From: Acidobacteriota bacterium
Lineage (GTDB): Bacteria; Acidobacteriota; Terriglobia; UBA7540
Reading direction: 5' to 3'
Assembly: GCA_003165615.1 (NCBI GenBank)
Contig: PLWR01000194.1
Location: forward strand, 1,826 to 9,779
DNA length: 7,954 nucleotides
In this document: piece by piece, positions 1 through 5,630 of the stretch
Position numbering within the stretch: position 1 is the first letter of the stretch
How the letters are laid out: each line of letters begins with the position of its first letter
Notes under the pieces: generated by a model
Database searches by the model: none
Told to the model about the DNA's origin: nothing
What the model saw: the letters and a program-made list of their open reading frames with translations, nothing else
Position numbers and translations under genes: made by a program

Positions 1-501
1 GATTGGGCCAAATACACAGTGAACATCCAGAACGTAACGATACCCATGCTCAGCGTTCAAGATCAGGAACAATGGCGGGTTGTCACGGTAGTTCAAGCGA
101 CCGGCGTGCGCATTGACAATTACGCCATGATCGCCGGCACTCGGTCGACCATGGGCGGATCCATTCGATATTTTAATAAGCCCTTTGAACCGGTCAATGA
201 GCTAAACGAGGGGGCGAAGATCGACATCATCTCGACCACGGCGGAGAATGTGACCGTCAAGGGCAAATCTTTTGCCTGCACGAAAATCGTCCGCAAGGTC
301 AGCCGCCCGGTGGACATATCCAAGATCCAATCGGGCTGGAACGGCACTTCAACCATCTGGCTATCGCCCGACGCCCCGGTGGGAGGGCTGGTCAAGATTG
401 AAAACCGATATTCCTCCCAATTGACCCCCGATTTGAAGCCCAACACAATCACGGAAACCTGGCTGCTGACCGACTTCGGTTTCAAGAACTGGAAGCGGTA
501 A
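1..501 (+). CDS. Hypothetical protein, C-terminal part (5' end outside window)
   Basis: The frame is open from base 1 (first codons read DWAKYT) to a TAA at 499-501, giving at least 166 residues. The GTG at 19 could be a start, but the coding pattern continues upstream without a ribosome binding site, so the gene is treated as truncated by the window edge. I do not recognise the family. The residues visible are mostly beta-prone, with one cysteine in a GKSFACTKIV stretch, then WNGTSTIWLSPDAPVGGLVKIE and a C-terminal ETWLLTDFGFKNWKR. The order of a G-x-F-x-C segment followed by W-x-S-x-x-x-P-x-G-G-L-V-K recalls uncharacterised secreted or periplasmic beta-sheet proteins; this is an impression, not an assignment. 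No signal peptide can be judged because the N-terminus is missing. It converges on the DUF3501 gene across 111 bp (502-612) in which I see no clear terminator. Confidence 0.7.
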   Translation, partial: DWAKYTVNIQNVTIPMLSVQDQEQWRVVTVVQATGVRIDNYAMIAGTRSTMGGSIRYFNKPFEPVNELNEGAKIDIISTTAENVTVKGKSFACTKIVRKVSRPVDISKIQSGWNGTSTIWLSPDAPVGGLVKIENRYSSQLTPDLKPNTITETWLLTDFGFKNWKR

Positions 502-612
502 GGCCGGAAGAAGTCCTGGCGGCACGGCGGCCATCGCGCCCGGCAGCAGCGAGGCCAAGCAAAGAGGAACGGCAGGCTTCGCTGTGAGAGGCGCACCCGC
601 TCACTGTCCGCG

Positions 613-1179
613 CTAAACCAAGTCCGCGGCCAGCTCCTGCAATTGCGCCGGAGTGAGTTTTTCTTTGGCGAGATATTTCGGGTGGTCCACAACAATCATG
701 GCCTCGCGCGGAAACGCTGCCACCTGCGCAGGACTCAGTTGGAATTTGATGTACTGAACAGAACTCAGTCGATCAGTGGAAATCTGGCGGTCGTCAAACT
801 TTGCCTTCGCGCGTTGGCCGCCGGTTTCGAGCCAAATGCGATGCTCCAGGCCCAGCAAGTTGCGCAGCCACACATCGCGCTCTTCAGGGGTTTCGTATTC
901 AATCAGCAGGCACGCGGAAAGCTCGCCGGTGGCGGGGATGAGGTCGTTGTAGGTCTTCACCTCGTGAGCGATTTCGTGGGGATTTTGCAACCGCTCGATG
1001 CGCATCATCTCCTGAATCTGATAACGCACGGTGTCGCGGTTTTCAAAAAGGAACGTCAGGTTGTCGCCAACGCGAATGCGCCGCCGGTCCTTCAGGGCCA
1101 TCATTTGGGGCCGCCACTGGGGGCGCATGATTTCGTAGTCGGCAATGTGTTTGATTTCGGAAACGTTGATGGGTCGCAT
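613..1179 (-). CDS. DUF3501 family protein
   Basis: A 188-residue soluble protein of the DUF3501 family, whose biochemical role is unknown. The family hallmark is residues 38-64, containing GDNLTFLFENRDTVRYQIQ and then EMMRIERL. A second recognisable block is about residues 78-95 (NDLIPATGELSACLLIEYE), and the C-terminal part is a shorter conserved region around DRLSSVQYIKF. No transmembrane segment, signal peptide or metal-binding cysteine cluster is visible. The ATG at 1179 is chosen because the protein then begins MRPINVSEIK, typical for the family, and because GAGGAGAAGG lies just upstream inside the end of the preceding gene; the in-frame extension to 1422 overlaps that gene and is spurious. 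The gap to the Fe-S gene stop is 4 bp, so translation is probably coupled. From general knowledge, DUF3501 genes recur beside rubrerythrin and this Fe-S protein, so I infer an accessory role in that redox module. Confidence 0.92.
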   Translation of the reverse strand: MRPINVSEIKHIADYEIMRPQWRPQMMALKDRRRIRVGDNLTFLFENRDTVRYQIQEMMRIERLQNPHEIAHEVKTYNDLIPATGELSACLLIEYETPEERDVWLRNLLGLEHRIWLETGGQRAKAKFDDRQISTDRLSSVQYIKFQLSPAQVAAFPREAMIVVDHPKYLAKEKLTPAQLQELAADLV

Positions 1180-1183
1180 AGGT

Positions 1184-2512
1184 CTATGCCTTCTCCTCGG
1201 GTGGATTGATGGCTTTGGGGAAGCCATCGGCGCGGTAGGCGCGGGCGAGCACCTGGACGGGATGAATCGGCCGCTGCCCGATCGCCTGCTGAAATTGAAT
1301 GGCCGCCAGCGGGCAATCGGTGGCCATGACTTTTGCCTCGACGGCCTGCATCTGGTCAAATGCCTTCTTCCCGGTGAGCAGCGAGAGGGGAAAGAATTCT
1401 TTGCGCATCGCCCACGTGCCATCGTGGCCGCAGCATTGCTCCACCATTTTCACCGTCGTATCGGGAATCAGGCGCATCAGGTCGCGGGAGCGGAAGCCGA
1501 TATTCTGCGCGCGCAGGTGGCAGGGCACGTGATAGGCGACAAGCTCCGGGGTGCTGCGGAAATCGCGGTTGAACTTGCCCTCTTGCTTAAGTTGAAACAG
1601 AAATTCGCACGGGTCCATGGCGGCGGCCGCAACCTCACGCGCCTCCGGCGTACCCACCAGTTCCCCATATTCCTTGCGCATCATGTAGGAGCAGGTGGGA
1701 TTAACCGCCAGGACCTTCTTCCCTTCGCGCACGTAGGGAAGCAATGTCTCCACGTTTTGTTTGGCCAGGCGCTTGGCCAACTCGATGTCCCCCGCTTCCA
1801 TCGCCGGCATGCCGCAACAATTCTGTTTCGGCAAACCGAGCGCAATCCCATTCCGCAAAAAAACCTCCATCAGGTCCTTGCCCAGGTTGGGATGGTTGTA
1901 ATTCACAAAGCAGGTGCTGAAAAGCACGGCTTTGGTGGGATCCCCGGCGGGCGCCGGTTGTTTGCGGTACCAATCCTCAAATAATTCGCCGTGGAATTCC
2001 GGAAGGAGCTTGTCTTTATGGATACCCAGCCCCAACTGAAGTCCGACCCGCAGCAGCGGTTGACGGTTGGCCCAGTTGGCAAGCCCGGGAGTGAGCTTGG
2101 CCATTTTCCCCATCATCTCCGGCCGCGACAAAAGGCGATCGCGCAGCCCGATGCCGCGCCGCTTCTGGCGTACCGCGTGGGCGCGAGTGACCAGGCGGGG
2201 AAAATCGAGCTGAAACTCGTGCTTGTCGTCCGGGGTGTAGGGGCACTTCACGTAACAGATTTTGCATTGAAAGCAGCCGTCGAGAACCTTGTCCGTCTCC
2301 TGCGGTGTCAATTCAACGTGGTCGCCAACTTGATGGTCGAAAGCACTGAACATCTCCGGGAACGAGGGACAAAGATTGAAGCAGAGGCGGCAGCCGTTGC
2401 AGATTTCGAAGACGCGCCGCAACTCCTGCTTCAACCCCTTTGCATCCCAGTAAATCGGGTTGTTGGGATCGTAAGTCAAGCCAGCGGTGGGGGCGCCTTT
2501 GATGATATCCAT
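1184..2512 (-). CDS. Fe-S oxidoreductase, HdrD/GlpC-like (two 4Fe-4S ferredoxin motifs plus two CCG domains)
   Basis: A 442-residue cytoplasmic electron-transfer protein. Near the N-terminus are two CxxCxxCxxxCP ferredoxin motifs: CNGCRLCFNLCP (Cys38, 41, 44, 48) and CFQCKICYVKCP (Cys80, 83, 86, 90), expected to carry two [4Fe-4S] clusters. Two cysteine-rich CCG domains follow: Cys201 with QNCCG (232-233) and Cys274, then PCHLRAQ (Cys331) with EQCCGHDG (360-361) and Cys400. This is the layout of HdrD, GlpC and LutA-type proteins, in which CCG domains hold clusters that act on disulfides or quinones. The neighbours (rubrerythrin, DUF3501, PerR-like) argue against glycerol-3-phosphate or lactate oxidation, and no flavoprotein partner is present. 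I infer electron supply to rubrerythrin. The ATG at 2512 is preferred because GGAG lies 8 bases upstream; the in-frame GTG at 2542 has no such site and lies in the intergenic hairpin. The exact donor is not deducible. Confidence 0.93.
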   Translation of the reverse strand: MDIIKGAPTAGLTYDPNNPIYWDAKGLKQELRRVFEICNGCRLCFNLCPSFPEMFSAFDHQVGDHVELTPQETDKVLDGCFQCKICYVKCPYTPDDKHEFQLDFPRLVTRAHAVRQKRRGIGLRDRLLSRPEMMGKMAKLTPGLANWANRQPLLRVGLQLGLGIHKDKLLPEFHGELFEDWYRKQPAPAGDPTKAVLFSTCFVNYNHPNLGKDLMEVFLRNGIALGLPKQNCCGMPAMEAGDIELAKRLAKQNVETLLPYVREGKKVLAVNPTCSYMMRKEYGELVGTPEAREVAAAAMDPCEFLFQLKQEGKFNRDFRSTPELVAYHVPCHLRAQNIGFRSRDLMRLIPDTTVKMVEQCCGHDGTWAMRKEFFPLSLLTGKKAFDQMQAVEAKVMATDCPLAAIQFQQAIGQRPIHPVQVLARAYRADGFPKAINPPEEKA

Positions 2513-2535
2513 GGGATGGGCTCCGGAAAATACGG

Positions 2536-2567
2536 GCGACACGGCGGCGCGGATGCCGTCGTGTCGC
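2536..2567 (-). promoter_or_regulatory. Strong hairpin in mRNA between rubrerythrin and Fe-S genes
   Basis: On the minus-strand transcript the arms GCGACACG and CGTGTCGC pair perfectly over 8 bp, then after one A-C mismatch CGGC pairs with GCCG around the loop ATCCGC. It stands 30 nt after the rubrerythrin stop and 23 nt before the Fe-S start; the next bases include CGTATTTTCC, a weak T-run. It could be a leaky terminator or attenuator, or an mRNA processing or stability element that keeps rubrerythrin more abundant than the downstream proteins. The structure is seen; the role is inferred. Confidence 0.5.
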
Positions 2568-2596
2568 GCTGAGGGTAGTTAATACCGAGTGTAATA

Positions 2597-3019
2597 TTAG
2601 GAAATGCTGTCCAGACCCTTTTGGAAGCGTCCGGCGTGGGATTTCTCCGCCTTGGCCAGCGTCTCAAACCAGTCCGCGATTTCGGTAAAGCCTTCTTCAC
2701 GCGCGGCCTTGGCCATTCCGGGGTACATATCAGTGTATTCGTGAGTTTCGCCGGCAATAGCGGCCTTCAGATTGTCCGGCGTGTCAGCGATGGGCAGCCC
2801 GGTGGCGGGATCACCCACCGCTTTAAGGTAATCCAAATGACCGTGGGCATGACCGGTTTCGCCCTCGGCGGTGTCGCGGAACAGGCCGGCGATATCGGGC
2901 AATCCCTCCACATCGGCCATTTTGGAGAAGTACAAGTAGCGGCGATTGGCCTGCGACTCGCCGGCAAATGCGGCCTTCAGATTTTCGTGGGTCTTCGAAC
3001 CTTTCAATTGAGTTGCCAT
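2597..3019 (-). CDS. Rubrerythrin family diiron protein without rubredoxin domain
   Basis: A 140-residue four-helix-bundle diiron protein, expected to reduce hydrogen peroxide in the cytoplasm. The ligands are in the usual order: Glu21 (ESQANRRY, the E-x4-R-Y signature), Glu54 and His57 ([10 protein letters not shown]), Glu91 and Glu94 ([11 protein letters not shown]), Glu125 and His128 ([10 protein letters not shown]). Both duplicated ExxH half-sites are complete. The protein ends at SIS eleven residues after His128, so the C-terminal rubredoxin domain (CxxC...CPxCG) of classical rubrerythrins is absent; it resembles the short, sulerythrin-like class and needs an external electron donor. The ATG at 3019 is chosen because AAGGAG lies 8 bases upstream and [20 protein letters not shown] is a typical N-terminus; the longer frame to 3196 overlaps the regulator gene. 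It starts 26 bp after the PerR-like gene stop and is followed by the Fe-S gene, so it is very probably in one operon. Confidence 0.95.
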   Translation of the reverse strand: MATQLKGSKTHENLKAAFAGESQANRRYLYFSKMADVEGLPDIAGLFRDTAEGETGHAHGHLDYLKAVGDPATGLPIADTPDNLKAAIAGETHEYTDMYPGMAKAAREEGFTEIADWFETLAKAEKSHAGRFQKGLDSIS

Positions 3020-3045
3020 CTTTTTGACTCCTTGGATTTTAGTAT

Positions 3046-3507
3046 TTAAGTTGAAGACTGAGCTCGCAGCGTACACTCGCCGCAATGACCCAGGAAATTG
3101 ACGTTGTAACTTTCCACCCGGAAGCCCTTGGGCAGGGATTTCTTCAGGTGGAGGGGAGCAACACACTCCTCGGAGAGATCCAGAATCGTTCCGCAAGACG
3201 CGCAGATCAGATGGTGATGGGATTCCAGATTGGCATCCAAACGCATCGTCTGGCCAGGAGTGCTCACCTCCCGCAACAAGCCCGCATCAAGAAAGGTCTT
3301 GATGTTCTTGTAGATGGTGGCGAGAGAAATGGAGGGAATCTCCTTGCGGACCCGCGCAAAGGTTTCTTCCGGGGTGGGATGTTCGGCGGTTCCCGCCAGG
3401 ATCCGGTAAATCACCCAGCGTTGATGGGTCATCGCCAGGCCACGCTGCGCGCAGCGGGAACGAAAAACTTCCATGCGGAGATCGAGAGTTTGTTGATTCA
3501 TCATCAT
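3046..3507 (-). CDS. Fur-family metalloregulator, PerR-like
   Basis: A 153-residue Fur-superfamily repressor. The winged helix covers about residues 10-85, with MTHQRWVIYRIL and the recognition region SISLATIYKNIKTFLDAGLL. The C-terminal part holds SHHHLICASCG and CGEC, giving the structural zinc pair CxxC (Cys102/105 and Cys142/145). The residues matching the PerR regulatory site are His43 (EHPTPEE), Asp91 (MRLDAN), His97, His99 and Asp110 (GTILDLSE). Bacillus PerR has Asp at this last position, where iron-responsive Fur usually has Glu, so peroxide sensing is favoured. A peroxidase gene follows 26 bp downstream, which agrees. Three consecutive ATGs (3507, 3504, 3501) can start it and none has a good Shine-Dalgarno; the upstream TTG at 3528 lies inside the operator and is rejected. 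Autoregulation through the palindrome at 3526-3540 is likely. Family assignment is secure; PerR rather than Fur is inferred. Confidence 0.93.
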   Translation of the reverse strand: MMMNQQTLDLRMEVFRSRCAQRGLAMTHQRWVIYRILAGTAEHPTPEETFARVRKEIPSISLATIYKNIKTFLDAGLLREVSTPGQTMRLDANLESHHHLICASCGTILDLSEECVAPLHLKKSLPKGFRVESYNVNFLGHCGECTLRAQSST

Positions 3508-3525
3508 CTGATAAGAATTCGTGAA

Positions 3526-3540
3526 CAATAATAATTATCG
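3526..3540 (-). promoter_or_regulatory. Fur/PerR-type operator (7-1-7 palindrome)
   Basis: The minus strand reads CGATAAT-T-ATTATTG. The half-sites are inverted repeats with one mismatch in seven, and 12 of the 14 half-site positions agree with either TGATAAT or its complement ATTATCA (the Fur/PerR 7-1-7 pattern) when edge positions are relaxed. It lies 18 bp upstream of the first ATG of the PerR-like gene, in a locally AT-rich patch. It contains GATAAT and TATTAT, which resemble -10 hexamers, so a bound regulator would block polymerase. I could not fix a convincing -35 element. Confidence 0.72.
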
Positions 3541-3936
3541 TTCGCCATTCGATATTGCACCCCTTCCCTGACTATTACAAGCATTTTTCTGGTTTATTTC
3601 CCGCCAGGAGAGCGGACTTCAGGGCCTGCCTGCGTCCTCGCGAAAGGGGTGGCGGCATTCTCGCGCGGCCGAAGCGGAGACACCTCCCCCACCCTATTGG
3701 TAAGCGGGGGGCTGCTTCGAAGCGCGGACGCTTCAAACAAAGGGAGACCGAGCGTTGGGCGAGCTCTGATGCGTGAGAGACACACCGACGCGCACACAAC
3801 GACACTCCACCCTCCATTCCCGGGTCAAAAGGCACTGGCGGTTGCTTTGGCATTTTCGCCAAAACCCGTTGCCCAAATTTCCCGGAAGGGCTGAGGAGGA
3901 TAATCGCGACTGGCGCGCACGAAGCAGCTCGAGTCT
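3541..3936. other. Intergenic region without a credible gene
   Basis: About 400 bp between the PerR-like gene and the stop of the XRE gene. The short open frames here (for example 3555-3776 and 3649-3894 on plus, 3575-3862 on minus) have no ribosome binding site, overlap each other and resemble no family I know. A 6-bp hairpin GAAGCG-CGGA-CGCTTC lies at 3719-3734 and another, TTTGGC-ATTTTC-GCCAAA, at 3846-3863; neither has a T-run and stems this short are expected by chance. The left end (3541-3600) should contain the promoter of the PerR operon. Confidence 0.6.
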
Positions 3937-4275
3937 CTAGTGCTTGGCGAGCTTGTCGGCCATCGAGAGCAGCAGCCTTCGGTTCGTGCTCGACATCGCC
4001 TCAAAAGACTTGATCAGCCTCTTGACCGGCTTGCTCAGGTTCACCTGATCGGGAACCTTCGGCGCAGACGGTTTTCCCTCACCCACAAACAGCAATTGAT
4101 AGGGTTCAACTTCCAATGCCTTGGAAAATTTTTCCAAGGTTTGGAGCGAGGGGGCTGTGTATCCGCCTTCAACACGAGAGATGTACGAGCGCAGGAGACC
4201 GGACCGCCGTTCGATGTCGCCTTGCGAGAGACCTTTTACTTCGCGTAATTGTCGTAATCGTTTACCTACGTCCAT
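3937..4275 (-). CDS. XRE-family helix-turn-helix transcriptional regulator
   Basis: A 112-residue stand-alone DNA-binding protein. Residues 3-60 form a Cro/C1-type HTH domain: GKRLRQLREVKGLSQGDIER gives helices 1 and 2, SGLLRSYISRVEGGYTAPSL the recognition helix and following turn, and QTLEKFSKALEVEPYQLLF the remaining helices. Residues 61-83 are a proline-rich linker (GEGKPSAPKVPDQ) and the last 28 residues form a predicted charged helix ending NRRLLLSMADKLAKH. There is no enzymatic, metal-binding or sensor domain. The ATG at 4275 opens the domain directly and fits the family. No Shine-Dalgarno is visible, which agrees with a promoter placed so close that the mRNA may be leaderless. It is transcribed separately from the SIS gene, 319 bp upstream. 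I know this compact type as common in Acidobacteria, but its targets are unknown; autoregulation through the repeats in its promoter is plausible. Confidence 0.93.
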   Translation of the reverse strand: MDVGKRLRQLREVKGLSQGDIERRSGLLRSYISRVEGGYTAPSLQTLEKFSKALEVEPYQLLFVGEGKPSAPKVPDQVNLSKPVKRLIKSFEAMSSTNRRLLLSMADKLAKH

Positions 4276-4310
4276 AGCTGAATTAGAACAGAATCAGAAC
4301 TCCGTGTCAA
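4276..4310 (-). promoter_or_regulatory. Sigma70 promoter of the XRE regulator gene, possibly leaderless
   Basis: On the minus strand a perfect TTGACA (-35, positions 4310-4305) is followed after 17 bp by TCTAAT (-10, positions 4287-4282, five of six matches). Only 6 bp separate the -10 from the ATG at 4275, so the expected transcription start falls on or next to the start codon. The spacer and -10 consist of two near-identical 11-bp direct repeats, TTCTGATTCTG (4299-4289) and TTCTAATTCAG (4288-4278), one helical turn apart, which could bind a regulator on one face of the DNA. Confidence 0.75.
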
Positions 4311-4311
4311 C

Positions 4312-4328
4312 GGTATTAACTTAATATC
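4312..4328. promoter_or_regulatory. AT-rich palindrome next to the XRE promoter
   Basis: TATTAA-C-TTAATA is a perfect 6-1-6 inverted repeat at 4314-4326, with one more outer pair (4312/4328) beyond a mismatch. It abuts the -35 element of the XRE promoter. This could be an operator or an AT-rich upstream element. A palindrome of this length can arise by chance in 8 kb, so only its position gives it weight. Confidence 0.35.
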
Positions 4329-4507
4329 TTAACGCCTTACTAATTCCATTATGATGCCTGATTGGTGCTTTCCGATAAAGATAGCTCCCAACTGCGGATT
4401 CTTACCTCGTGAAACACTCCCCAAGAGGAGGGTGACTTTTTTTGCATATGAAGGCCCGCAAACCTGGCCGACCGGACAGGGGGCGGAGCGGGGCGGGGAA
4501 AGAAAAA

Positions 4508-4590
4508 CATGTCAAAAGGCAAGGGGCGAATGGCAAAGGGCAAAGGGCAGCGGCTTTCAACTTCTGCCTTTTGACATTTGCTTTTGACTT
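4508..4590. repeat. Degenerate heptanucleotide repeat arrays in opposite orientation
   Basis: On the plus strand five units of a 7-bp repeat, consensus AAGGGCA, run head to tail from 4515 to 4549 (the last two units are identical). From 4590 back to about 4556 the minus strand carries a looser 7-bp repeat of the AAAGTCA/AAAGCAA type. Because the two arrays face each other, they create the long inverted repeat at 4509-4577. The array lies directly after the stop codon of the SIS gene. Confidence 0.7.
4509..4577 (-). terminator. Possible terminator of the SIS gene: 13-bp inverted repeat with T-rich tail
   Basis: ATGTCAAAAGGCA (4509-4521) and TGCCTTTTGACAT (4565-4577) are perfect inverted repeats separated by 43 bp. 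On the minus strand the second arm is followed by GTTTTTCTTT, as in an intrinsic terminator, 17 bp past the SIS stop. On the plus strand the tail is also T-rich. The large loop is unusual for an intrinsic terminator, so this could instead be a by-product of the repeat arrays. Confidence 0.4.
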
Positions 4591-4594
4591 TCTC

Positions 4595-5608
4595 TTACGG
4601 CTTCGCCGCGCGCAGGGCTTCCATCGCCAGCCACTCCAGCATAAACAGGGTGAGCGTTGACGACGGCGCTTCGTGCAGCGACGGGACCAGGATCCCCAGG
4701 TCTGAGCCGTCGACAAGGTCGCGATCGTTGCCATCGGTCAGGGAGAGTACCCGTGCGCCATTCGCCCGCGCTTGCGCGGCGTCGCGGTGGAGAAGTTTCT
4801 TGATCTTCGATTGCGAGCCGGAAAGAAACAGAAGCGCATCATCCCGACGGGCGAAGTGGGCATGTTCGTTCAATAATTCCGAGGCTTCCACGTATTCAAC
4901 CTGCGGGCTGGCCAGGGATCGCATTCGCCGCGCGGCCTGCATGGCGGGATAGTGGTAAAAACCTCCACCCACGATGCGCAGCCGGGGCAGGCGCGCCATC
5001 TCCTCCGCCACCGAGCGGACTACTGACGGCAGTTGCGTGAACACCCACTCAATCTTTTCCGGCAACTGGTCAAATTCCTTTTCCACCTGGTCCCACCACG
5101 GCTTGGGTTTCTTTAGCACCCGCATGGCTTCGAGCGCCAGGAAGTTGAGGGCCGCGTGCAAGCAGACGCTCACCGCGGGCGTCTCCATATCACCTTCGGC
5201 ATGAGCGAGGAAAACATGATCCGCCAGTTTTCCCAGCACGCTATCAGGATTATTGGTCACTGCCACCAGCGTGCAACCGCGCTCCTGCGCAAGGGTGGCA
5301 AGTTCCTGGGCTGCCGGCCATTCTCCCCGCACGGAAATCATAACCAGCACCGACCGCGGACGCAGGAGGGCGAGACCGTAGCTCTGGAAGACCACCACCG
5401 GGCGGGCTACCACTGGTAAGCCGAGAAAGTATTCCAGCGCATAGCCAGCCGCCACACCCAAGGCGGCGCAATCCCCTGCCCCGCAAACGTAGATGGGCCC
5501 ATCGCCCCAACGGACTTTGCGCACGACGGCCCCGAACTCGGCGTGGGCCTTTTCCAAAGTCAGGCGCAATGCGCCCGGAATTTCCTGGATCTGTTGCCGG
5601 TTTGCCAT
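4595..5608 (-). CDS. Double SIS-domain protein, diverged GlmS isomerase-like
   Basis: A 337-residue soluble protein with two sugar-isomerase (SIS) domains, about residues 20-165 and 195-335, in the arrangement of the isomerase half of GlmS. It lacks the glutaminase domain and the GlmS C-terminal tail. In the first domain the loop usually read as GCGTS is GAGDC (43-47), and the SQSGET phosphate loop is replaced by SVRGEW (92-97), so most expected phosphate-binding Ser/Thr residues are missing. The second domain keeps GGGFYHYPAMQAARRMRSL (214-232) and EASELLNEHAHF (241-252), where Glu244 aligns with the catalytic Glu of the GlmS GEL motif. It may act on an unusual amino sugar or be a sensor; FrlB/AgaS-like deglycase is an alternative. 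The ATG at 5608 is chosen because AAAGG lies 9 bases upstream, better than the TTG at 5617. It starts 27 bp after the YihY stop, implying cotranscription. Family secure, substrate unknown. Confidence 0.88.
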   Translation of the reverse strand: MANRQQIQEIPGALRLTLEKAHAEFGAVVRKVRWGDGPIYVCGAGDCAALGVAAGYALEYFLGLPVVARPVVVFQSYGLALLRPRSVLVMISVRGEWPAAQELATLAQERGCTLVAVTNNPDSVLGKLADHVFLAHAEGDMETPAVSVCLHAALNFLALEAMRVLKKPKPWWDQVEKEFDQLPEKIEWVFTQLPSVVRSVAEEMARLPRLRIVGGGFYHYPAMQAARRMRSLASPQVEYVEASELLNEHAHFARRDDALLFLSGSQSKIKKLLHRDAAQARANGARVLSLTDGNDRDLVDGSDLGILVPSLHEAPSSTLTLFMLEWLAMEALRAAKP

Positions 5609-5630
5609 GAATATCAACCTTTGAGTTAGA

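Noticed and set aside
120..695. Minus-strand frame of 191 codons overlapping the first gene
   Set aside because: Arg/Ser/Pro-rich composition typical of a shadow frame, and it overlaps the end of the DUF3501 gene.
643..1209. Plus-strand frame opposite the DUF3501 gene
   Set aside because: Shadow of a recognisable family protein; no family resemblance and no ribosome binding site.
1145..1984. Long plus-strand open frame of 279 codons
   Set aside because: It is antisense to the Fe-S oxidoreductase, whose eight ferredoxin cysteines and two CCG motifs are intact; long antisense frames are common in GC-rich genes.
2576..2587. 11-bp word CGGTATTAACT shared between the rubrerythrin 3' region (minus) and the XRE upstream region (4311-4321, plus)
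   Set aside because: Several shared words of this length are expected by chance in an 8-kb window on both strands.
3846..3863. TTTGGC/GCCAAA hairpin as terminator of the XRE gene
   Set aside because: Only a 6-bp stem, more than 70 bp past the stop and without a T-run; expected by chance.
3555..3894. Short overlapping frames in the gap next to the PerR-like gene
   Set aside because: No ribosome binding site, no family resemblance, overlapping on both strands.
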